A stretch of DNA of 64,000 bases from Enterococcus crotali. Its GTDB lineage: Bacteria; Bacillota; Bacilli; Lactobacillales; Enterococcaceae. Position numbers and translations under genes: made by a program. A model generated the notes under the pieces. It did not search any database, was not told where the DNA came from, and worked only from the letters and a program-made list of their open reading frames with translations. Where the stretch lies: assembly GCF_000633635.1 (NCBI RefSeq), contig NZ_AYPQ01000004.1, positions 86 through 64,085 on the forward strand, given 5' to 3'. Positions 54,419 through 64,000 of this stretch are shown here, one piece after another; position 1 is the stretch's first letter, and every line of letters begins with the position of its first letter.

Positions 54419-54432
54419 TTATTCGTTTTTAC

Positions 54433-54795
54433 CTAGTCCTCATGCTCCGGTCGTAAATCTACAATAGGAACATTCCCATCCAAAATACCGCTTGGGCTTT
54501 TCAACTTGAAAACCTGCAATCTAGGATCCACTTCCAAGGTCATTTCCTCATCCAAATATCTTTTAGAATAATCCTTGATATAAACTGCCCCAATGTCTGA
54601 ATCCAATGTTAACTGAAAATCTGATTTATCCTGCATTTGTTCCAATATCACTAAGCGAAAGCTTGTATCAAGCGAGCAAACACCCATTTTCGAATACTTG
54701 CCAACACCATCATCTAGATCCAAAATAATCACTGCCTCATCGTTAATATAAGGAGTCAATTTGACCTGCGCTTCATCACTCACTTTTAAAAACAT
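54433..54795 (-). CDS. HesB/YqkB-like iron-sulfur biosynthesis-fold protein
   Basis: A 120-residue protein with the YqkB family ending (YLDEEMTLEVDPRLQVFKLKSPSGILDGNVPIVDLRP). The N-terminal FLKVSDEAQVKLTPY is the HesB start. Only one Cys is seen (MGVCSLDT), so the three-Cys cluster site of IscA is absent. Role unknown. It faces the flavin reductase convergently. Confidence 0.75.
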   Translation of the reverse strand: MFLKVSDEAQVKLTPYINDEAVIILDLDDGVGKYSKMGVCSLDTSFRLVILEQMQDKSDFQLTLDSDIGAVYIKDYSKRYLDEEMTLEVDPRLQVFKLKSPSGILDGNVPIVDLRPEHED

Positions 54796-55014
54796 TTATT
54801 CCTCACTTCCTTCTTGCTTCATACACCAAGCATAACACTTGAGCATGATTTTTTCGAAAGTTATGCGTTTTTTCACCATTCAAAAACGGGGACAGATTTC
54901 CAATCACATAGATGTGTTGACCAAAAGAATCCTTCTATTAATAAATGTTTTTTCTTTTCAATCGTCATCGTACATTCATTATAGACGAGCGTCATTTTTT
55001 TCTACTTTCTCCGC

Positions 55015-55506
55015 CTATGTTAATCGTGGATATTTTTCAGCAGCGAATTCTTTTGACAGCTTAACGTAGTGCTGTGCATTTTCTTTGTTTTTGCGAAGCT
55101 CTTCTCGAGTCAAAGGACGAATCACTTTCGCAGGTCGCCCGAACGCCAAAACATTCGGCGGTATTTCAGTTCCTTCAGTGACTAAGGAACCTGCACCGAT
55201 CATACTATTTTGCCCAATTATTGCATGATTTAAAATCGTCGAGCCCATCCCTATCAAGGCGCCATCCTCTATCGTACAGCCATGAAGCATACTATGATGG
55301 CCGATTGTTACATTTTCACCAATGACGACCGGCGCATTATGATCCACATGAATCACCGTACCATCTTGCACATTACTTCCTGCATTAATTGTGATTGAGT
55401 TATTGTCTCCTCGTATCACAGTTTGAAACCAGATACTCGTATCCTTAGCTAATATTACCTTGCCATACACATCTGCACTTGCTGCAATAAAATACTCCAT
55501 TGTCAT
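55015..55506 (-). CDS. Gamma-carbonic anhydrase-like hexapeptide protein
   Basis: A 163-residue left-handed beta-helix protein (YrdA/PaaY group). Hexapeptide repeats are seen (VYGKVILAKDTSIWFQTVIRGD, ISVQDGTVIHVDHNAPVVIG, NVTIGHHSMLHGCTIEDGALIGMGSTIL, NQSMIGAGSLVTEGTEIPPN). His residues in VDH and HHSMLHG are placed for a metal site. Carbonic anhydrase activity is unproven for this subgroup. RBS GGAGAGGTGA. Monocistronic. Confidence 0.88.
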   Translation of the reverse strand: MTMEYFIAASADVYGKVILAKDTSIWFQTVIRGDNNSITINAGSNVQDGTVIHVDHNAPVVIGENVTIGHHSMLHGCTIEDGALIGMGSTILNHAIIGQNSMIGAGSLVTEGTEIPPNVLAFGRPAKVIRPLTREELRKNKENAQHYVKLSKEFAAEKYPRLT

Positions 55507-55594
55507 AACGTCACCTCTCCTAATGAGTTAAGTATAACAAATAATTTATTCTTGCCACTACTTAACTGCATCCTTTCATTGAAAAAAGACCTAA

Positions 55595-55672
55595 GGTGAG
55601 TGGGACATAACTCTTTGAGTCATATCCCACTCACTTAGAATTCGGATAAACGGTGGGAGCAGAAGCAATCAT
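55595..55672 (-). repeat. Dispersed 3'-end element, copy D (terminator of PTS operon)
   Basis: Minus-strand order: CCACCGTTTATCCGAATTC, then the stem GTGAGTGGGATATGACTC / GAGTTATGTCCCACTCAC (about 55598-55637, loop AAA), then TTAGGTCTTTTTTC. It lies 170 bp after the GH1 gene. The intervening 55675-55842 holds no gene. Confidence 0.75.
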
Positions 55673-55842
55673 TACACTACACTTCGTTTCGATCTCATTA
55701 ACTTCTACGCATGGAACATGCTAGAGTTAAAGGCCTACGCTTCGATCACATCAATTTTTAAGTCTTAAAAAATCAAAAAACCGTAAGGAGTTATTGCCTC
55801 GAACAAGATGCTTTGCCTCGACTTTTATCTATATATGGTGAT

Positions 55843-58316
<2,474 letters not shown>

Positions 58317-58320
58317 ATTG

Positions 58321-59595
58321 TTAGTCTTCTCCTTCGATGTTCACTTCTTCTATCCGTTTTTGCTTATCTAAACTTTTGATGAATGGTAAATATAATAAAA
58401 TAGTCGCGGTAAATTGAAGGATTTGCAATGTCGCTCCACGCCAACCGCCCGCGATAAAACCACTGATAACTGGTGGTAGTGCCCATGGAAGTTGTACACC
58501 TACTCTTGGTACCCAGCCCCAGCTGATTGCGAAATAAGCCATTGCGATCGAAATGATCGGTGCTAAAAACATAGGGAAAAATAGAGAAGGATTTAAAACC
58601 ATTGGAATCCCAAATTTCATTGGTTCACTAATACCAAAAAAGCTAGGAATGATCGCGATTTTACCGACAGATTTCAATTGAATACTCCGACAAGCAAACA
58701 CAAGTAATAGCGCTAGTGCTAAATGCCTCGGACCTTTGTAAACATTCAATAAGCCTTCATTTAAAATACTAGGTAACGCTTGTCCATTCGCATAAGCAGT
58801 TATATTCTCAATTAAAGGTGGTAAGTATAACGTTGCTGTAATAGCCCCAATTGCTGAACTACCATGAATACCAAACCACCATAAAATCTCTCCGAAACCT
58901 ACGATGACCAGCATAGTTATTACTGAATCACTCATATGTTTTAATGGCGTCTGTAGCACTGTATAGATTGCAGTATGGATATCACCAAAAGGCGTTGCCG
59001 CAAATATGCCGTTAAAAATAATGGCACCCGTTGCTAACAAAAACACAGGGATCAATGCAGAGAATGAATTTGCGACCATTGGTGGAACAGCATCCGGTAA
59101 TTTGATCCGCCAATTTCGATCCAAGATTTTTGAGTACAAATAAGGAATCAAAATCGCCACAATCATCCCTACGAACATTCCTTTTGAGCCTAGCACACTA
59201 AAATCAAATGCCTGAATCGTTTTTTCTCCAACTTTGACTGTTGCCGTTGGGGTAATGATAAAATAAACCAAAAAGGCTGACATTATTCCTTCATACTGGC
59301 TTCGCTCCAAATTTTTAGCCATGGCTGCTGACAAAGATAAAATCACATAAACTGTAATCAAATCTGTCGTCATTGAAGAACCTAATTGTAACAAGCGCCC
59401 CAATCCGCTACTCTCCAAAAATTCAAGATACCATTGAAATTGAATACCGTTTAATAAAATAGCGGCGATCGATCCAACCATCGTCACTGGCAAAATTCGA
59501 ACCATTCCATTGGCAATTGTTCGAATGACCAATAAGTTCGTAAATTTTACAACAAATTGCTGTAGTTTTGCGTTAAAATTTCCCTTTTTTGTCAT
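58321..59595 (-). CDS. PTS lactose/cellobiose-type EIIC permease
   Basis: A 424-residue membrane component of a lactose/cellobiose-family PTS, with about ten hydrophobic segments. The family motif GFGEILWWFGIHGSSAIG and FGISEPMKFGIPMVLNP are seen. It takes up beta-linked disaccharides or glycosides with phosphorylation by EIIB. RBS AAGGAGGAATAAAA. About 120 bp from EIIB upstream, larger than other gaps of the operon. Confidence 0.92.
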   Translation of the reverse strand: MTKKGNFNAKLQQFVVKFTNLLVIRTIANGMVRILPVTMVGSIAAILLNGIQFQWYLEFLESSGLGRLLQLGSSMTTDLITVYVILSLSAAMAKNLERSQYEGIMSAFLVYFIITPTATVKVGEKTIQAFDFSVLGSKGMFVGMIVAILIPYLYSKILDRNWRIKLPDAVPPMVANSFSALIPVFLLATGAIIFNGIFAATPFGDIHTAIYTVLQTPLKHMSDSVITMLVIVGFGEILWWFGIHGSSAIGAITATLYLPPLIENITAYANGQALPSILNEGLLNVYKGPRHLALALLLVFACRSIQLKSVGKIAIIPSFFGISEPMKFGIPMVLNPSLFFPMFLAPIISIAMAYFAISWGWVPRVGVQLPWALPPVISGFIAGGWRGATLQILQFTATILLYLPFIKSLDKQKRIEEVNIEGED

Positions 59596-59718
59596 TTTTA
59601 TTCCTCCTTGTATAACCTAGATAGCAACATTTCTTTCAGTCTCCTCATATCAAACAACATCAACTGTTAACTTCATTTCGCTTCTTGTGATAGACTCACC
59701 TATGCCAAGTAGCTCACT

Positions 59719-60015
59719 TCATTCGCTGTATTTTTCCAAAGCTTTTTTTAAAATTGCAGCACCTGCTAGACTGCCATAATCTAGTCCATCAATCAGTAGA
59801 ACCGGCATGTGATACTGTTCCCTTAACGCTTCTTCCAAATGAGCGGTTTGTGGTGCTAATAATAAAATGTCGTAGTGCTTAAAATAAGACACATCTCCTG
59901 TACCACAGGCCTCGATTTTCACACAAATCCCTTGTTCATCTGCAGCTTTCTGCATTTTCTGGAGTAACATACTTGTTGAAAAACCCCCTGCACAAACTAA
60001 CAAAATGCTGCACAT
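59719..60015 (-). CDS. PTS lactose/cellobiose-type EIIB
   Basis: A 98-residue cytoplasmic EIIB. The active-site Cys is in LLVCAGGFSTSMLL (Cys8) at the end of the first strand. It passes phosphate from EIIA to the sugar during transport by EIIC. Starts 4 bp after EIIA. Confidence 0.93.
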   Translation of the reverse strand: MCSILLVCAGGFSTSMLLQKMQKAADEQGICVKIEACGTGDVSYFKHYDILLLAPQTAHLEEALREQYHMPVLLIDGLDYGSLAGAAILKKALEKYSE

Positions 60016-60019
60016 ACGA

Positions 60020-60328
60020 TTAATCCCTTCTCTCCTTTAAATTTTCAATGATTTCTTCAGATAATTCATTGACAGTCAACGCATTCATTAAATGGTCTTG
60101 CGCATGGATGAGCAGTAGCGAAATTTGGAACGATTGATTCGCTATTTCAGATTGAATAAGCTTAGTTTGGTAATTATGGGCTTTTTTTAGTGCTTGCTTC
60201 GCCTCTTTCATGAGCTGTGCACTCTTAGTAAAATCACCTACTCTAGCAGCACGAATGGCTTGTAAGCTTTTGGCTCTCGCACCACCGCCCTCTGAAATCA
60301 ATGTCATAATAATCATTTCTTCGTTCAT
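60020..60328 (-). CDS. PTS lactose/cellobiose-type EIIA
   Basis: A 102-residue helical EIIA. The signature LLIHAQDHLMNALTV carries the phospho-His. It forms a trimer in characterised members. Its start overlaps the regulator's stop by 4 bp, so both are coupled. Confidence 0.93.
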   Translation of the reverse strand: MNEEMIIMTLISEGGGARAKSLQAIRAARVGDFTKSAQLMKEAKQALKKAHNYQTKLIQSEIANQSFQISLLLIHAQDHLMNALTVNELSEEIIENLKERRD

Positions 60329-62271
60329 TCAAATCCCTCCTGATTACATATTGAGAAGAGAATCTCATAAAGCTCTTCAAAGGAGGTCACCTGCAGTAAC
60401 TGCTTCCTTAAATGGTAATTTTCCATTATCGCTAATAATAGATTACTAATTTCTTTATATAAGAAATTATTTCCTTTTTTTAAGTTCAACAAAAAAATTA
60501 GTTGGACCTCTTTGCCTTGATAAATCAGCGGCTTTTCTAGAATACAAACACCAATGCAATTGTGCTCGGCTTCCATCAACATACTATGTGGTCCTGCTAC
60601 ACCATTTTCATAAATCGTTGTAAAACGTTGCTCCCGTTGTAATACTAACGCTGGAAATCTTTCATAGGCGTACTTTTTCTGGACCATGTCCTCTGCCATC
60701 TTTTCTATTACTTGCAGATAGCTATCTACTGAATGTTTCTTCAAATAGAAAAATTGCTCTGAAAATAACTCAGTTATTTGATGTTTTTCAACGCTGTTCA
60801 TTTCTTTTTTCAGCAATAGTGTTTTCTTCATATAATTCAATTCAGCTTCTGACGGAATCACTGGAATCGCCAGCATAGAATAGTTTTTTTCAATTTCTGG
60901 TTCTATCTGAGTTGCGTTTAAAATAATATCTGCTTCTTCGAAAACTGGATTTGTGACATCAAAATATGGATAGTGTAGAATTGAAGCTTTTGGAAAAAGC
61001 TTGGTTATTTTCGAATTCAGTAAATAGTCTGCTGCACGTCCATGATTAGACAATAGTACAACTCGCTTAAATTGCTGAAAAAAAACTTCCTGTGCCTTTT
61101 CTAAACTTGCGGCAAAATGCAGCGCTAAATAACCAATTTCATCTCTAGACAATTGCAAAACGATAGTATCTAACGTATGCGTTTCCCATAATTGGGTAAA
61201 CTTTAATGCAATCAAAAATGCATTGGCATACTTAGTTGATACAAGGTCGATCAGTGGATTTGTCAATGTCAGTGAAAAAGCAATTCGCTTCATCATCGGG
61301 TAAATATGCAATAACAAGGCTTCGATCAGCTTTTTATCCTCCGAAAACGCTGTTAAAAATTGCTGATCCAACTGCTTTAAAATTACAGCTATCTGCTGCC
61401 TGATCTTGATTGTGTTTTCAATTGTTCCATTAGCGATAGAAGTTTTACCGATCAGCTGCGCTGCTAAATACTTTCTTTCTAACGCTGGAATAGGTATTTT
61501 ATAGTAGTCTTCAAGACGATTTGCTAAAGTATCCGCCAACTCAAGGTAGCTATCGTGAATAGGATTTTCCATTTGAAAATCTGAAATCCAATTTTTATTT
61601 TCCAATCGATAAATCAGAATTTCTAAGTGAACGATCAAGGATGAAAAACCCACATTCGAAATACTAATCTTCTTTTGGCGAAACAGTTCTGAGACCATGG
61701 GCTTTAATCCATATAGATCCATAGATGATCGAAAATAAAAAAAGTCATCTTGGGTTGGATAATACTTATTTATTTCATTTAAATGGTGAATAAAGGCTTT
61801 CCTATATGCTATTTCTGTCCCGTTGATTTTGACGCCATAATGAGATTTTGACTCTAATTGAAGTGATGCTTCTTGTAGTTTTTTATGAACAAGCTGAAGA
61901 TCTCTTTTGATAGTGGACTCGCTTACATTAATATATTTGGCTAATTCTTTAATCGTTATATAGCCGTGTTGTTGAAACAATAAAAATAAAATAATTCCGA
62001 CACGAAACTGTTGATGATTGATTCTTTCATCTAATTCATTTGACTGGTCTAATAGAAATTGCTGAAAGCAGGCGCTATCTGTAACTAGTAGACGATAGCC
62101 TCGACCATAAAGCGTTTTAATTTCGAATCCATGTTTTTCGCCAATTTCTTTTAGCTCCTTTATTTGTTCTCTGGCTCTTCTTTCTGATACCCTCTCTTTG
62201 GTTTTTATTTCTGATAAAGTCACAATTTTAGACTCCTGAAACATCTTCAATAATCGCTTGTTCTGTTTCAT
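60325..62271 (-). CDS. BglG/LicR-type PRD transcriptional activator
   Basis: A ~648-residue regulator. N-terminal HTH domains (KERVSERRAREQIKELKEIGEK and YITIKELAKYINVSESTIKRDL) are followed by two PRDs (residues ~190-290 and ~295-400), an EIIB-like segment (VVLLSNHGRAADYLL, lacking the usual Cys) and a C-terminal EIIA-like domain (VAGPHSMLMEAEHN with a His). It likely activates the downstream PTS operon in response to sugar and HPr phosphorylation. Start at ATG 62271, with GGAGGGAGACA upstream; a longer form with an N-terminal 12 residues lacks a site. Confidence 0.9.
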   Translation of the reverse strand: MKQNKRLLKMFQESKIVTLSEIKTKERVSERRAREQIKELKEIGEKHGFEIKTLYGRGYRLLVTDSACFQQFLLDQSNELDERINHQQFRVGIILFLLFQQHGYITIKELAKYINVSESTIKRDLQLVHKKLQEASLQLESKSHYGVKINGTEIAYRKAFIHHLNEINKYYPTQDDFFYFRSSMDLYGLKPMVSELFRQKKISISNVGFSSLIVHLEILIYRLENKNWISDFQMENPIHDSYLELADTLANRLEDYYKIPIPALERKYLAAQLIGKTSIANGTIENTIKIRQQIAVILKQLDQQFLTAFSEDKKLIEALLLHIYPMMKRIAFSLTLTNPLIDLVSTKYANAFLIALKFTQLWETHTLDTIVLQLSRDEIGYLALHFAASLEKAQEVFFQQFKRVVLLSNHGRAADYLLNSKITKLFPKASILHYPYFDVTNPVFEEADIILNATQIEPEIEKNYSMLAIPVIPSEAELNYMKKTLLLKKEMNSVEKHQITELFSEQFFYLKKHSVDSYLQVIEKMAEDMVQKKYAYERFPALVLQREQRFTTIYENGVAGPHSMLMEAEHNCIGVCILEKPLIYQGKEVQLIFLLNLKKGNNFLYKEISNLLLAIMENYHLRKQLLQVTSFEELYEILFSICNQEGFE

Positions 62272-62304
62272 TGTCTCCCTCCTTAGCTCTATTTTATTCG
62301 AGTT

Positions 62305-62380
62305 CATTCAGATAGAACAGAAGCAGTTTTGCAGTATCTTTCTGCAAAGTTAACCTAAAGTGATATCTGTCTGAATGAGT
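62305..62380 (-). promoter_or_regulatory. Dyad-rich upstream region of the PRD regulator
   Basis: TTTGCAG-TATCTTT-CTGCAAA (62328-62334 and 62342-62348) is a perfect 7-bp inverted repeat. An outer pair (CATTCAGA ... TCTGAATG) encloses it. It lies ~55 bp before the regulator start and is a candidate operator or antiterminator site. Confidence 0.4.
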
Positions 62381-62408
62381 CCTCGCCAAACTCATCTCGT
62401 AAAAATGA

Positions 62409-62526
62409 AAAAGCGAGTGGGATATAACTCTTCGAGTCATATCCCACTCACATGGAATTCAGATAAACCGTGGGATCAACAGCAGCTCTCTCTTATTTCT
62501 CAGAGTTAAACGCTCCTGTCCCAACC
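62409..62526 (-). repeat. Dispersed 3'-end element, copy E (terminator of ABC exporter gene)
   Basis: Minus-strand order: GGTTGGGACAGGAGCGTTTAACTCTGAGAAATAAGAG-type block, then CCCACGGTTTATCTGAATTCC, then the stem GTGAGTGGGATATGACTC / GAGTTATATCCCACTCGC (about 62412-62452, loop GAA), then TTTTTCATTTTT. It lies 16 bp after the ABC gene and is the fullest copy. Confidence 0.75.
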
Positions 62527-62541
62527 TTATTCAATTTTTAG

Positions 62542-64000
62542 TTACTCATAATCGCCATCTTCAGCAAATTGGCTATTATATAATTTTTCATAAAAGCCAC
62601 CTTGCTCTAAAAGTTCATTATGGGTTCCCTTTTCAATGATTTCACCTTGATTCATAACCAGAATCAAATCTGCTTCACGTATCGTTGACAGACGGTGAGC
62701 AATCACAAAACTGGTGCGCCCTTCCATTACTCGCTCCATTGCTTTTTGGATCAATGCTTCTAAACGAGTATCGACCGAGCTTGTCGCTTCATCTAAAATC
62801 AAGATTTTCGGATCAGAAATCACAGCTCTGGCAATCGTCAATAATTGCTTTTGCCCAAGGGAAACATTGTCCCCTTCTGAATTGATTTCCATCTCATAAC
62901 CGCCGGGCATCGTACGGATAAAATGATCCACATTGGCAGTCTTAGCCGCATCTACCACTTCGTAATCCGTGGCATCTAATTTACCAAAACGGATATTATC
63001 GGCAATCGTTCCTTCGTACAGCCAAGCATCTTGCAAGACCATGCCAAAAACTGAGCGTACATCACTGCGATCCATTTTCTTCGTTTCAATGCCATCGATT
63101 TTGATTGCCCCTTCATTAACATCATAAAAGCGCATCAGTAAATTGATCAGTGTCGTTTTACCAGCTCCAGTTGGACCAACGATAGCCACTGTTTGTCCTG
63201 CTTCTACAGAAAAATTCAAGTTTCTGATCAATGGTTTTGCTGGATCATAGCTAAAGCTGACATTATCGAACTGAACTGACCCTTGAATAGTATCAGGTAA
63301 CGGAATATTCTGTTCATTTAGCTCTTCTTCAGGCTCATCTAAGATTTCAAAGACACGTGTAGTCGCAGCGGAAGCACTTTGTAATGCCGCCGACAATTGT
63401 GTGATATTCCCCATCGGCTGACTGATTTGCCAAATGTATTGAATAAATGCCTGCAATTGTCCAACTACGATCGCACCAGTAATCACATAATAACTACCTA
63501 AAACTGCCATGCCAATATATGTTCCATAAGCCGTCATTTGCACAAGCGGCAACATCAAACCTGAAATAAAAGTCGCTTTAAAACCAAAGCTATTCAAGTT
63601 ATGATTGACTTTTTTAAAGCCTTGTAAGGTCTCTGATTCACGACCATACAGTTTCAACACACTAAAACCAGTCATATTTTCTTGGACATAGCCATTTAAA
63701 TTTCCTAATGCATTTTGCATCCCTTGGAAGTATTTTTGTGAAATACCCACAATCGTTTTTGAAATAAACAAGGATAAAGGAATCATTATGATCGAAATCA
63801 AGGCCATCAACCAATTGATATAAAACATCATTACGACCGCCATCACGATTCCTAAAATAGCTGAAACGATATTGATGAAACTTTGCTGCATCGCATTGCT
63901 CACAGCGTCCACATCATTCGTCACACGTGATAAAATATTTCCTTGTTGATTTTTATCAAAATAAGAAACGGGCAGACGATTGATTTTTTCATCGATATCA
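62542..64000 (-). CDS. ABC exporter, membrane-ATPase fusion (partial, 5' end outside window)
   Basis: At least 485 residues of a type IV ABC exporter half-transporter. The visible part has ABC membrane helices, Walker A GPTGAGKTTLINLL, signature SLGQKQLLTIARA (LSxxQ variant), Walker B ILILDEATSSVD and the H-loop IAHRLSTIREAD. The reading frame continues upstream of ATG 63924 to the window edge (KNQQGNILSRVTNDVD), so that ATG is internal. It is likely half of a heterodimeric multidrug exporter, with the partner gene beyond the window. Confidence 0.92.
   Translation of the reverse strand, partial: DIDEKINRLPVSYFDKNQQGNILSRVTNDVDAVSNAMQQSFINIVSAILGIVMAVVMMFYINWLMALISIIMIPLSLFISKTIVGISQKYFQGMQNALGNLNGYVQENMTGFSVLKLYGRESETLQGFKKVNHNLNSFGFKATFISGLMLPLVQMTAYGTYIGMAVLGSYYVITGAIVVGQLQAFIQYIWQISQPMGNITQLSAALQSASAATTRVFEILDEPEEELNEQNIPLPDTIQGSVQFDNVSFSYDPAKPLIRNLNFSVEAGQTVAIVGPTGAGKTTLINLLMRFYDVNEGAIKIDGIETKKMDRSDVRSVFGMVLQDAWLYEGTIADNIRFGKLDATDYEVVDAAKTANVDHFIRTMPGGYEMEINSEGDNVSLGQKQLLTIARAVISDPKILILDEATSSVDTRLEALIQKAMERVMEGRTSFVIAHRLSTIREADLILVMNQGEIIEKGTHNELLEQGGFYEKLYNSQFAEDGDYE

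Overview
This looks like a chromosomal window from a low-GC Firmicute, most likely an Enterococcus outside the two main clinical species. The evidence is a set of Lactobacillales core genes (liaFSR, class Ib nrdHIEF, an Nox-type NADH oxidase, greA-mltG, an Mga-type regulator, a Wzy-type polysaccharide locus of CpsBCD type), AGGAGG ribosome binding sites, and strong stem-loop terminators. A sodA - DUF1189 - ispG block is arranged as I remember it from Listeria. I see no prophage, no CRISPR array and no intact insertion sequence.

Layout. 1-460: AT-rich tandem repeat. 460-6.2 kb: housekeeping genes (GNAT, S1 protein, PLP lyase, cyclophilin, ferredoxin-NADP reductase, YuzB-like protein, PgpA). 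6.2-7.0 kb: gene-poor stretch with strong promoter, terminator and palindrome signals, possibly a small-RNA locus. 7.0-8.2 kb: frameshifted lipoprotein and tRNA-Lys. 8.3-11.3 kb: ferrous iron transport, feoA-feoB and a small Cys-rich protein, behind a Fur-type box. 11.4-15.5 kb: nrdHIEF behind NrdR boxes. 15.5-19.3 kb: AI-2E transporter family, DUF92, MgtC and NagB. 19.4-33.9 kb: polysaccharide locus on the minus strand (LCP, Wzx, Wzy, one GT4, initiating sugar transferase, epimerase, ATP-grasp, aminotransferase, 4,6-dehydratase, and the CpsB/CpsD/CpsC regulators). 33.9-42 kb: dapF, sodA, ispG, a D-2-hydroxyacid dehydrogenase, GT2, and an Mga/AtxA-type regulator. 42-50 kb: KtrA, liaFSR, greA, mltG, NADH oxidase. 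50-55.5 kb: small stress and metabolic genes, including a probable electrophile-response pair. 55.8-62.3 kb: a cellobiose-type PTS operon with its own PRD regulator, a tyrosine-phosphatase-like protein and a GH1 glycosidase. 62.5-64 kb: the start of an ABC exporter that runs off the window.

Three things stand out. (1) Five genes (lipoprotein, nrdF, DUF92, sugar dehydratase, liaS) are each broken by exactly one missing nucleotide. Restoring one base rejoins each reading frame, and several breaks fall in A or T runs, so this is more likely systematic sequencing error than real decay. (2) The GH1 enzyme of the PTS operon has Gln where the general acid/base Glu should be, as in plant myrosinases, but keeps its nucleophile. 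(3) A family of 3'-end elements recurs (near 5.2, 48.3, 54.4, 55.6 and 62.4 kb). Its terminator stems vary by paired substitutions, and most copies carry a conserved block ahead of the stem.
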